From: Prevotella sp. | GTDB lineage: Bacteria; Bacteroidota; Bacteroidia; Bacteroidales; Bacteroidaceae | Direction: 5' to 3' | DNA: 41,817 bases | NCBI GenBank assembly: GCA_017483805.1 | Contig: JAFUUL010000031.1 | Coordinates: 1 to 41,817, forward strand | In this document: in pieces, positions 16,791-22,919 of the stretch | Layout of the letters: every line of letters starts with the position of its first letter | How positions within the stretch are numbered: position 1 is the stretch's first letter | The notes under the pieces: model-generated | Database searches by the model: none | What the model saw: only the letters and a program-made list of their open reading frames with translations | Told to the model about the DNA's origin: nothing | Translations under genes and position numbers: made by a program

Positions 16791-16900
16791 GTTCCTCCTA
16801 TCGGAACAAACTGTTTCTATAGTAGAAACAACTTGTTTCCACAGGAGAAACAAACTGTTTCCACTGGCGAAACAAACTGTTTCTATAGGAAAAACAATAA
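16791..16900. repeat. Five-unit 22-bp tandem hairpin array
   Basis: Units begin at 16791, 16813, 16835, 16857 and 16879, exactly 22 bases apart. Each has the form GTTTC-N7-GAAAC followed by AAACT or ACTT, so each can form a small hairpin. In the first unit both arms have changed together (GTTCC ... GGAAC), which keeps the pairing. The seven central bases vary. The array ends just before a palindrome at 16898 and a toxin-like operon. Confidence 0.85.
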
Positions 16901-16917
16901 CTTTTCATGAGAAAAGT
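16898..16917. repeat. Palindrome ACTTTTC-ATGA-GAAAAGT, copy 1 of 3
   Basis: The 20-base word TAACTTTTCATGAGAAAAGT occurs here, at 18408-18427 and at 19345-19364. Its arms ACTTTTC and GAAAAGT are perfect complements. Copies 1 and 2 precede the promoters of the DUF3990 operon and the HEPN-MNT pair, so it may be a common operator. Confidence 0.75.
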
Positions 16918-16939
16918 GCAATGTTTCAAGGAAAATGAT

Positions 16940-16947
16940 TATCTTTG
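16940..16947 (+). promoter_or_regulatory. -7 element of the DUF3990 operon
   Basis: TATCTTTG matches the -7 consensus 26 bases before the first gene. A good TTTG is not present at the -33 distance, which would suit a promoter that depends on an activator or is kept weak. Confidence 0.55.
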
Positions 16948-16973
16948 CAACATATTTCTAAAACTCCACGATT

Positions 16974-17255
16974 ATGAGTACCAAAGTGATGCAGCAGACC
17001 ATAGCAGACTACTTCAAGACACAGCCCGTCGTGAAGTTACCGCAGACTCAATTCATCACACTGGCCATCGGAGCAACCGCACAGAGCATGGGCATTACTG
17101 CCACGGAACTATTTAACCGTTTGAAGCGCCAAGGGCTGGTGCGCCGCCTGCTGATTGATTGCTACGACACGCTACACGCCGAAAGCATCGACGGTGTTGT
17201 ATGGAATGTCCAGGAAGCCCTGAAGAACTGGGAAGCGAAAGGAGGTGCACAATGA
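16974..17255 (+). CDS. DUF3791-like small protein, first gene of a toxin-antitoxin-like operon
   Basis: A 93-aa protein with a helical core. The second half, FITLAIGATAQSMGITATEL followed by LLIDCYDTLHAESIDGVVWNVQEAL, resembles DUF3791 proteins, which have a -D-Y-D-x-LH- motif near the end. Such proteins are commonly found beside DUF3990 genes. The stop overlaps the DUF3990 start as ATGA, so the two are translated together. By analogy with other coupled pairs I infer an antitoxin or accessory role. The family assignment is from memory of the pattern. Confidence 0.7.
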   Translation: MSTKVMQQTIADYFKTQPVVKLPQTQFITLAIGATAQSMGITATELFNRLKRQGLVRRLLIDCYDTLHAESIDGVVWNVQEALKNWEAKGGAQ

Positions 17256-17758
17256 CACTTTATCATGGCTCATACATGAGTGTTACAGCACCGCTTACTG
17301 GCGTTGGCCGTAGCGAACTCGACTTCGGACCAGGTTTCTATGTCACTAACCTCCGCGAACAAGCCGAGCGATGGGCTCGGCGAGTTTGTGTCATACGTGC
17401 TGTTGATACGCCTGTGCTTTCCACCTATTCATTTGATGAAACACTGCTCCCCTCCAACGTGCGTCGCCTTCGCTTGGAGCATTACAATCAGGAATGGCTC
17501 GACTTTATTGTCAGCAGCCGACGTGGCGAGAAGCCTTGGCTGGGGTACGACATCATAGAGGGTGGCGTGGCCAACGACCAGGTGATTGACACTGTCGAAG
17601 ACTACTATACCGGAAGGATCACCGCCGAGCAAGCCATTGGTCAACTCCGTTTTGCTAAGCCAACCCACCAGATGTGCATCAGCAGCCAAGTCATTGTTGA
17701 CCAATGTCTACACTTTCTTACTGATGAACCTGTGGCAGAGAAAGGAGGGAAAGGATGA
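17252..17758 (+). CDS. DUF3990 protein, putative ADP-ribosyltransferase-fold toxin
   Basis: A 168-aa protein. The start is the ATG overlapping the previous stop, giving MTLYHGSYMSV. Visible family features are LYHGS at the very N-terminus, LDFGPGFYVTNLREQAERWA (about 26-45), EEWLDFI-like QEWLDFIVSSRRG, YDIIEGGVANDQV, and THQMCISS near 142. These fit DUF3990, which is grouped with ADP-ribosyltransferase-like folds; the early His, the FY strand and a late polar residue would correspond to the NAD-binding triad. It is flanked by two small coupled genes, a typical toxin position. Activity is inferred, not shown. Confidence 0.8.
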   Translation: MTLYHGSYMSVTAPLTGVGRSELDFGPGFYVTNLREQAERWARRVCVIRAVDTPVLSTYSFDETLLPSNVRRLRLEHYNQEWLDFIVSSRRGEKPWLGYDIIEGGVANDQVIDTVEDYYTGRITAEQAIGQLRFAKPTHQMCISSQVIVDQCLHFLTDEPVAEKGGKG

Positions 17759-17955
17759 GAGACCAAGTTCTATGGCGGAAGACGGGGCGCATAGCAGCCT
17801 TACTGGGAGAGCAACTCAGCATTGACACTGAGCGTGCACTCGATATTCTATATAATTCGAGGACATACAAACTTCTTGTTAATCCAGACAGTGGATTGCA
17901 GTTGCAAAGCGATGCATACATCCTCACCGACTTGCTGCGCGAGTTAGAAGCATAA
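17755..17955 (+). CDS. Small helical protein coupled to DUF3990
   Basis: A 66-aa protein whose start overlaps the DUF3990 stop as ATGA. The pattern is GRIAALLGEQLSIDTERALDILYNSRTYKLLVNPDSGLQLQSDAY followed by a short acidic helix. Short proteins with this S-x-T-Y-x-x-L ... GL-x-x-x-S signature recur next to DUF3990 genes in Bacteroidales and Firmicutes as far as I remember. It is a good candidate for a cognate antitoxin or partner. It has no recognisable DNA-binding motif. Confidence 0.72.
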   Translation: MRDQVLWRKTGRIAALLGEQLSIDTERALDILYNSRTYKLLVNPDSGLQLQSDAYILTDLLRELEA

Positions 17956-17969
17956 CTTCTTTAGGTGCT

Positions 17970-17998
17970 GCGGAAGGACAGTAATGACTGTAATCCGC
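17970..17998 (+). other. Intercistronic hairpin between the 66-aa and DUF2442 genes
   Basis: GCGGA (17970-17974) pairs with TCCGC (17994-17998), and inside it ACAGT pairs with ACTGT around AATG. It lies in the 72-base gap before the DUF2442 gene with no T-tract. It could stabilise the upstream mRNA or uncouple the last gene. Confidence 0.45.
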
Positions 17999-18027
17999 CG
18001 CAAAAACAGAAGCAGGAGGACCATACA

Positions 18028-18270
18028 ATGTGTAAGATGAAAGATGTTAATGTAGGTATCAAGGATATGGACTTCAAGACGTATCGCGGAAAAATGGTCG
18101 TGCGCTTGACAGATGGGCGAACGGTCATCGTACCCGTATCGTTTTTCCCCGACATCAAGCAGATGCCTGTCAAGGAGCGTGAGAAATGGATGGTGCTAGA
18201 CGACCAGTATTTTACGTTCGAGAATATGACGCGCGTTTACTCTGTGCTTGACTTACTGAAGGCTGCGTAA
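18028..18270 (+). CDS. DUF2442-like protein
   Basis: An 80-aa protein of the form V-x-V-G-I-K-D-M-D-F ... VRLTDGRTVIVPVSFFPDIK ... REKWMVLDDQYFTFENMTRVYSVLDLL, matching DUF2442 (dG-R-x-i-x-vPl-x-wfP-x-L and a C-terminal W/D-x-d-i-s-v-x-x-LL). The start at 18028 is supported by an AGGAGGA ribosome-binding site 9 bases upstream; a longer frame from 17965 would ignore it. DUF2442 genes are often paired with DUF4160 or other toxin-antitoxin-like genes; here the partner would be the DUF3990 operon. The molecular role is unknown. Confidence 0.78.
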   Translation: MCKMKDVNVGIKDMDFKTYRGKMVVRLTDGRTVIVPVSFFPDIKQMPVKEREKWMVLDDQYFTFENMTRVYSVLDLLKAA

Positions 18271-18298
18271 AAGGCTCCGCCAAGCCCTTCCGTACCGC

Positions 18299-18344
18299 AA
18301 AACAGAAGATCGCCGACCCTCACGGGCCGGCGACTTCTGTTTTT
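18299..18344 (+). terminator. Strong terminator of the DUF3990-DUF2442 operon
   Basis: AAAACAGAAG (18299-18308) pairs with CTTCTGTTTT (18334-18343), and TCGCCG (18310-18315) with CGGCGA (18328-18333), leaving one bulged base, then CCC-TCAC-GGG at the tip. T residues follow. The left border of the 132-bp direct repeat falls exactly at the bulge, so only this copy has the full stem. Confidence 0.85.
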
Positions 18345-18440
18345 GCGGGCCGGCCTACTCTCACGAGCCGGCGGGCCGAATGTGTCTTTATTAACAATTT
18401 AAAACTATAACTTTTCATGAGAAAAGTTGTCGCGAAGCGA
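18309..18440 (+). repeat. 132-bp direct repeat, left copy
   Basis: This segment is repeated at 19246-19377 at a constant offset of 937 bases without gaps. I count three differences. It contains the right part of the terminator hairpin, a second GC-rich hairpin (GCCGGCC ... GCCGGCGGGCC) and the 20-base ACTTTTC-ATGA-GAAAAGT palindrome (18408-18427). The two copies bracket the HEPN-MNT genes. Confidence 0.92.
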
Positions 18441-18456
18441 GGAAAATGGCAAATCG

Positions 18457-18488
18457 TTTGGCGACATTGATTTTTTTTTGTATTTTTG
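18457..18488 (+). promoter_or_regulatory. Promoter of the HEPN-MNT operon
   Basis: TTTG (18457-18460), 20 bases, then TATTTTTG (18481-18488) fit the Bacteroidetes consensus fully. It lies just outside the left direct repeat, 26 bases before the HEPN start, so the cassette carries its own promoter. Confidence 0.75.
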
Positions 18489-18514
18489 CAACCGAATAAC
18501 GTAATGAAGCGATT

Positions 18515-18952
18515 ATGGCAAAAGAAGACAAAGTTCAGCAATGGCTTGACATCGTCGATCGCGACATTGATGCAGCCGAATGGATGCACAAGGGAGGTCG
18601 ATGGCTCTACGTGGCCTTCGAATGTCATCAGGCCTTGGAGAAGTTAATCAAAGCCTATTGGACGGGAACGCAAGATGACGACCCGCTCTACATCCACGAC
18701 CACTGGCGTCTGCTCAAAGGCTGTGGCTTATCCGACAAACTGACTACGGAGCAGCGCGATTTCATTGAAAGAATGAAGCCTATGTACATCGCCTCACGTT
18801 ACCCACAATACAAGAATCAAGTATCTGCATCGCTCAATGAGAGTGTTAGCACGTATATATTAGATGAAACAAAAAAGTTCAAGCAATGGATACTTCAAGA
18901 ATACTCAGCCGCGACGAAGCCATCGCCATCGTCCGACGATATAAACAAGTAA
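18515..18952 (+). CDS. HEPN domain protein (putative toxin of a HEPN-MNT pair)
   Basis: A 145-aa all-helical protein. The pattern DIDAAEWMHKGGRWLYVAFECHQALEKLIKAYW (about 19-51), PLYIHDHWRLLKGCGL and MYIASRYPQYK fits the HEPN family of PF05168, whose members pair with minimal nucleotidyltransferases. The RX4-6H RNase motif seen in some HEPN toxins is not evident; the ASRYP segment is conserved in this subgroup instead. The last 67 bases overlap the MNT gene. The pair is a recognised toxin-antitoxin or phage-defence arrangement in which the MNT protein modifies the HEPN partner; whether it applies here is inferred. Confidence 0.88.
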   Translation: MAKEDKVQQWLDIVDRDIDAAEWMHKGGRWLYVAFECHQALEKLIKAYWTGTQDDDPLYIHDHWRLLKGCGLSDKLTTEQRDFIERMKPMYIASRYPQYKNQVSASLNESVSTYILDETKKFKQWILQEYSAATKPSPSSDDINK

Positions 18953-19206
18953 TCACGCCCCATTACGGGAAAGAGCCTAAGGTCATGCTGTATGGCTCCT
19001 ATGCCAAGGGATATGCCACACCCCTGAGCGACATCGACGTGGCCGTCATCGTCCCTAAGATAGACGAAGGAATGTGGCTTGACTGGTCACAGCGTCTTGT
19101 ACATGATGGTCATGAGGTAAACGACCTTATTGAGCCTGTTCTTATGGAAGAACACGAAAACAGCATTCTTTACGATGATGTTATGCGAACAGGCGTGGCA
19201 GTTTAG
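18886..19206 (+). CDS. Minimal nucleotidyltransferase (MNT), putative antitoxin
   Basis: A 106-aa protein of the polymerase-beta-like nucleotidyltransferase fold. The signature GSYAKGYATPLSDIDVAVIV (about 37-56) provides the GS helix and the DxD metal ligands, so it looks catalytically intact. A third Asp is plausible in VNDLIEPV. The N-terminal helix SRDEAIAIVRRY is normal for the family, supporting the start at 18886 despite a 67-base overlap with the HEPN gene. In studied HEPN-MNT systems the MNT protein adds AMP to the HEPN toxin and silences it. Confidence 0.9.
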   Translation: MDTSRILSRDEAIAIVRRYKQVITPHYGKEPKVMLYGSYAKGYATPLSDIDVAVIVPKIDEGMWLDWSQRLVHDGHEVNDLIEPVLMEEHENSILYDDVMRTGVAV

Positions 19207-19245
19207 TTTAATGGCAATTATAGTAATTTCTTTCCATCCATGACA

Positions 19246-19377
19246 ATCGCCGACCCTCACGGGCCGGCGACTTCTGTTTTTGCGGGCCGGCCTACTCTCA
19301 CGAGCCGGCAGGCCGAATGTGTCTTTATTAACAATTTAAAACTATAACTTTTCATGAGAAAAGTTGCCGCAAAGCGA
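19246..19377 (+). repeat. 132-bp direct repeat, right copy
   Basis: It matches 18309-18440 with about three substitutions and no gap. It starts 39 bases after the MNT stop. The left arm of the terminator stem found in the other copy is missing here, so the hairpin is shorter. The copy includes the third ACTTTTC-ATGA-GAAAAGT palindrome (19345-19364), here with no gene behind it. Confidence 0.92.
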
Positions 19378-19424
19378 TGTTTCGCTCATCCGTGCATCAT
19401 CCCATGATGGCTTTGCGTTATTAG

Positions 19425-19473
19425 AAAAAGGTGGGCTTTGACCGATGGGGCCTGCGCCCACCTCCTTTTTTTT
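19425..19473. terminator. Bidirectional terminator
   Basis: GGTGGGC (19430-19436) pairs with GCCCACC (19456-19462). On the plus strand it is followed by a T-rich tract (19463-19473), and on the minus strand by TTTTTC. It separates the HEPN-MNT cassette from the minus-strand secreted-protein module. The 334-base region 19207-19540 holds only the right direct repeat and this terminator. Confidence 0.8.
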
Positions 19474-19540
19474 ATCAAAGGGAGTGTTTCCTGACTCTTT
19501 AGTTCATAGTGAAAGACACTGAATTATAACTCTGTAATTC

Positions 19541-19678
19541 CTAGATCTGGTCATCACCATTACCGGGCTCATCGCTCACGGGAGGCTGGTCACCACTATA
19601 GGAAATAACAAGTAGAGCGTCACTCAACTTCAAGTTTACAACCTCCAACTCAGGAGTTATATATGCAACTTTCTTCAT
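19541..19678 (-). CDS. Micro-protein partner of the 976-aa secreted protein
   Basis: A 45-aa open frame downstream of the large secreted protein gene, after a hairpin-containing gap of about 90 bases. The protein begins MKKVAYITPELEVVNLKLSD, continues ALLVISYSG and ends in a Pro/Asp/Gly-rich tail. It clearly parallels the 47-aa protein at 15349-15492 in its N-terminal half (Y-I-x-PE-(L/I)-x-VV-x-L-x-L-x-x-ALLV) and in the character of its tail. Its own terminator (19425-19473) follows. Function unknown. Confidence 0.7.
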   Translation of the reverse strand: MKKVAYITPELEVVNLKLSDALLVISYSGDQPPVSDEPGNGDDQI

Positions 19679-19713
19679 TTTCTTTTCCGTTTTTATTTTA
19701 TCATGTAAGTGAA

Positions 19714-19750
19714 GAGTTCGCCCACGCTCTTCTAAAGTGTGAGCGAACTC
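19714..19750 (-). other. Stable hairpin between the 976-aa gene and its micro-protein gene
   Basis: GAGTTCGC (19714-19721) and GCGAACTC (19743-19750) form an 8-pair perfect stem extended by CAC/GTG pairs. On the minus-strand transcript it lies between the two genes and no T-run follows, so it may be a processing or mRNA-stability hairpin that sets the ratio of the two products. Confidence 0.6.
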
Positions 19751-19769
19751 TCTAATGTTAAAAGGCTAT

Positions 19770-22700
19770 TTACTTAACAACAATCTTCTTGCCGTTGTTG
19801 ATGTAGATACCCTTCTCAGTGGGAGCACCCTGCAGTTTAACGCCATTCAGAGTGTACCAGCCAGTATTAGAGGTTGTGATGCGTTCAGCGACAACTACGT
19901 CGATAGCAGTTGTGCTGCCATCAGGCTCCTCAATAAGGATCTGACGTGCACCTTCACCAGCAGCCACGAGGATAGCGCGTTCGCCCTTAATAGGAGATGC
20001 ACTAGCAGCGGGCTTCCAACCGGGCTTACCATCCACCAAACCAAAGTAGTACTCACCATCGTTGATTGCAGTGGGCTTGTACGTACCAATCAGTTTATTG
20101 CCAGCACCATCAGTGACATAAGGATTACCATCCTCACCAATCTTTACGTAGCCATCAGTCTCGTTATTGGCTGTGTTATAGACAATCGGCTTCTCAGATG
20201 TGGGAGTCCAAGAGAACTGGTTCAAGTTGGTCTTCGCGCCGTCGACCTTGAACATGAACGGAGTGTTGGCCTTGATAGTACCCATGAAGAGGTTGAAGTG
20301 GATGTTGCCGTCACTTGCAGTCTGATCCAATACGTCTACAACGGCATAGCCAAGTTGCTTGGAGAGGTCAGACACGGTAATCTCGAACGGGAGAACCATC
20401 ACGTTCCAAGAGTCTGCTGTCAGAGTACGAGATGCGAATGTTACGGCCTTGGTAGAACCATTGGCAGCAGCAAGTTCGGTAGTCATATCTACATCAGCAT
20501 CGAGTTTGATGGTTCCTGCATCGAGAATGGTCAACTTACCTACTGCGGCAGTGATATCAGAGTAGTTAGCAGCAAGTGTAGCATTCTTTACCTTAATCTT
20601 AATCAGATTGTCGCCAGAATCACTACTGGTCTTTGAGGCGTCAACCTTTGTGGCATCCTCAGAATCTGCCACACTGTTGTCCAAGTACAATTCATAGATG
20701 GCATCCTTATTATCAGTGCTTACGATTCCGGTAATAGTGAAGTTGGTCTTGGTAATATTGTTGCCAGCAACAACAACCTGCTCTGGAATTGTCACATTAG
20801 CAATAGCAATGGTCTTTGCAGTAATCTTATAAGTAGCAGTACCATCTGCATCAACATCATAACCTTCGGGAGCATCACCAGTAAACGAGAAGTTCACAGT
20901 ATAGTTGCCCACATTGGCACTATGAGTAGGATTGACAAGAGTAGCCGTGATATTCAGGTCAACCTTATCTGCATTCTTAATCCATCCATCCACATCGAAG
21001 TCGGCTGATGTCAGATTCACGCTGGGCTCCTGACCGTCATATACCTTAGTCAACTTACTCAAGGACGATGTCTTCAGAGATACATACAATGTAGCGTTAT
21101 TGTACTTAATCTTAGCAGGAGCAACCCAAGAATCGGCATTATACGTATAGTTATCAAGCACAGCAAGAACTGCATTGTCTTCACTCTTAGTCAGAGTGAT
21201 GTCATAAGTACCATCCTGATTCTTTGTGCTGCCGACTGTAAAATCAGTGAAGATAGCCTTGATGGCATCATTATCACCAGTAACGCTATTTGCGATGCTG
21301 AAGCGTCCCTTAAGATAATCCAGTGTAGGATTCGTACCATAATCCTTCTGGATATAATTCGTATTACCATCGGTATTGGTTTCATAGGTATAGGTAATAG
21401 CCAGATCAGCCTTCTTCGCAATATGTAAATTACTTGAAGACTTTACAACGAGGTTGTAGTTACTGTTGACAGTAATCTTGGTCTTATCAATCGACAAGGC
21501 ATAGTTACCTTGGTTTTTGCTGAAGGTCACTCCTTCAGCAGCCGAGAGGATATTGGTAAGGGCTTCGCTTCCAGATGTTCCCCAGTCGAAAGTAGGAGTA
21601 ACAGATGCCTCATCGTCCTTCTGCCAACCAGTGAAGGTAAACACAACATTGTCATCATTAAAATACTTATCGGTATCATCGTAGTCAATGCCACCCAAGC
21701 CGGATACACCATCATAGGTCTTCGTAACAGTAGCCTCAACGAACAGGTTTCGAGCAGTGATGTCATAAGTCTTTGTTGACTCTGTGAACGAATAGTTGCT
21801 ACCCTCAGCAGGTTCAGTGATCTTCAGATAATAAGTTGCCTTATCCTTCACTTCAGATGCTGCAGCATCACGGTTGGAATTTGTGTAATAAGCAACGACG
21901 CAATTATTGACTGTACGCGTAGCACCAGCATCCGTGAAACTTACACTGACACCAGAAAGTTTCTGTTCATCACCATTGTAAATCTTGCTAGCGATGCCAG
22001 ATACTGTCAGTCCCGATGCAATATTCTTCTTCGTAATAGTACCAACGACCTTTGCAGCCTCTGCATTGGCAGGGTTGTAGTCATTGTGGTCGTTATTACC
22101 CTTGATCATCCAGTACACATTGACAGAACCTGCATTCTCTGCAGTAGGAATAGCGGTGGTATATCCTACACCTGTAGCATTGTATGTTGTGCTATAGTAG
22201 AATGTACCATAATCATTACTCCAAGAACCAGCAGTAATAGCGGCTCTTGCAGCGGCACCAGTCTTAGTTGCATCATACTCCTGACTCTTCGTCTGAGGAG
22301 CAGTGAAATCGCTAGCGGTAATGTCTGCCGGAGTAATGGTGAAACTACCTGAGATGTTGGTAGGAGCAATAGGATCCTCTTCGCTGCTGGAAGACACAAC
22401 CTTATACCAACCATAGTAAGTACCGGCATCTTTCACCTTAAGTTTGGCATCACCATACTCATACCAGGTGTTTTCTGCATTAGCCTGTGGGACTGCATTA
22501 CCCTTCACTACAGCATAATAAACCGTAACGGTGCCGAGAGAACTTGTGGCTGTAACTTGAGATGCAAACACGTCATGAGTGCCGTTATCCCATTCGACGG
22601 AGCCTGCAGTAAGTGAACCAGTCCCAGGATTCACTGTAATTGCCCATCCTGCCAACGGCAAGAGGGACAGCAACATCAAAATAAGAAAATTTCTTTTCAT
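19770..22700 (-). CDS. Large secreted protein with MBG-like repeats and C-terminal tail
   Basis: A 976-aa exported protein. A signal peptide (about 1-20, ending AGWA) is followed by several beta-rich repeats of about 80-100 residues resembling MBG domains; each holds a (K)xY(D/N)G core (KIYNGDEQKLSGVSVSF, VTKTYDGVSGLGG, LTKVYDGQEPSV) and ends in a YKIT(A/P)K or YDITARN strand. A C-terminal module with GERAILVAAGEGARQILI precedes TGWYTLNGVKL and the tail GIYINNGKKIVVK, like that of the 390-aa protein. It is probably cell-surface or secreted and may be an adhesin or display scaffold. Codon use is more AT-rich than in the core genes. Confidence 0.85.
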   Translation of the reverse strand: MKRNFLILMLLSLLPLAGWAITVNPGTGSLTAGSVEWDNGTHDVFASQVTATSSLGTVTVYYAVVKGNAVPQANAENTWYEYGDAKLKVKDAGTYYGWYKVVSSSSEEDPIAPTNISGSFTITPADITASDFTAPQTKSQEYDATKTGAAARAAITAGSWSNDYGTFYYSTTYNATGVGYTTAIPTAENAGSVNVYWMIKGNNDHNDYNPANAEAAKVVGTITKKNIASGLTVSGIASKIYNGDEQKLSGVSVSFTDAGATRTVNNCVVAYYTNSNRDAAASEVKDKATYYLKITEPAEGSNYSFTESTKTYDITARNLFVEATVTKTYDGVSGLGGIDYDDTDKYFNDDNVVFTFTGWQKDDEASVTPTFDWGTSGSEALTNILSAAEGVTFSKNQGNYALSIDKTKITVNSNYNLVVKSSSNLHIAKKADLAITYTYETNTDGNTNYIQKDYGTNPTLDYLKGRFSIANSVTGDNDAIKAIFTDFTVGSTKNQDGTYDITLTKSEDNAVLAVLDNYTYNADSWVAPAKIKYNNATLYVSLKTSSLSKLTKVYDGQEPSVNLTSADFDVDGWIKNADKVDLNITATLVNPTHSANVGNYTVNFSFTGDAPEGYDVDADGTATYKITAKTIAIANVTIPEQVVVAGNNITKTNFTITGIVSTDNKDAIYELYLDNSVADSEDATKVDASKTSSDSGDNLIKIKVKNATLAANYSDITAAVGKLTILDAGTIKLDADVDMTTELAAANGSTKAVTFASRTLTADSWNVMVLPFEITVSDLSKQLGYAVVDVLDQTASDGNIHFNLFMGTIKANTPFMFKVDGAKTNLNQFSWTPTSEKPIVYNTANNETDGYVKIGEDGNPYVTDGAGNKLIGTYKPTAINDGEYYFGLVDGKPGWKPAASASPIKGERAILVAAGEGARQILIEEPDGSTTAIDVVVAERITTSNTGWYTLNGVKLQGAPTEKGIYINNGKKIVVK

Positions 22701-22715
22701 ACGTAAATGTTTTTA

Positions 22716-22732
22716 ATTTGTTAATAAAATGA
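22716..22732 (-). promoter_or_regulatory. Shared 17-base leader box (copy 2)
   Basis: An exact copy of TCATTTTATTAACAAAT also found before the 390-aa secreted gene, here 16 bases upstream of the 976-aa gene. No TAnnTTTG element was found close upstream on this strand, so transcription may come from the promoter at 23350-23380. Confidence 0.55.
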
Positions 22733-22809
22733 TTAATTGATAAAAATGATATCTTTGTCTTTTCTTGTTTCCCAACAATTGCTTTGAGATGAGCACACAG
22801 CGGTGCCAG

Positions 22810-22864
22810 CCGACACTCCCCAGTCGGTCGTCAATTAAGAGTTAAGAGTTAAGAATTAAGAGAA
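22810..22864. repeat. Hairpin plus AT-rich heptamer run
   Basis: CCGAC (22810-22814) and GTCGG (22823-22827) form a hairpin, followed by tandem TTAAGAG/TTAAGAA heptamers (about 22833-22864), the same family as at 2634 and 9693 but in the opposite orientation. It lies between the structured region and the 976-aa gene. Confidence 0.6.
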
Positions 22865-22919
22865 TTAGACTTCCCTTTGCTTCTGCTCTACTTCGCTCTT
22901 CACTTAAAAATATGGAAAC

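Noticed and set aside
16791-16900. CRISPR array
   Set aside because: The units are contiguous 22-mers with 7-base centres and no spacers of 25-40 bases, and there are no cas genes nearby.
16791-16973. Type III toxin-antitoxin RNA repeats (ToxI-like)
   Set aside because: The array lies upstream of the only visible -7 element for the operon, the next protein is not ToxN/TenpN/CptN-like, and no terminator separates the array from the gene.
18309-19377. Integron cassette with attC sites
   Set aside because: The repeats lack the GTTRRRY/RYYYAAC core ends and no integron integrase is present; direct-repeat recombination explains the layout better.
22750-22757. Plus-strand TATCTTTG as a promoter
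   Set aside because: It has no TTTG at the proper distance and points into a region with no plus-strand gene.
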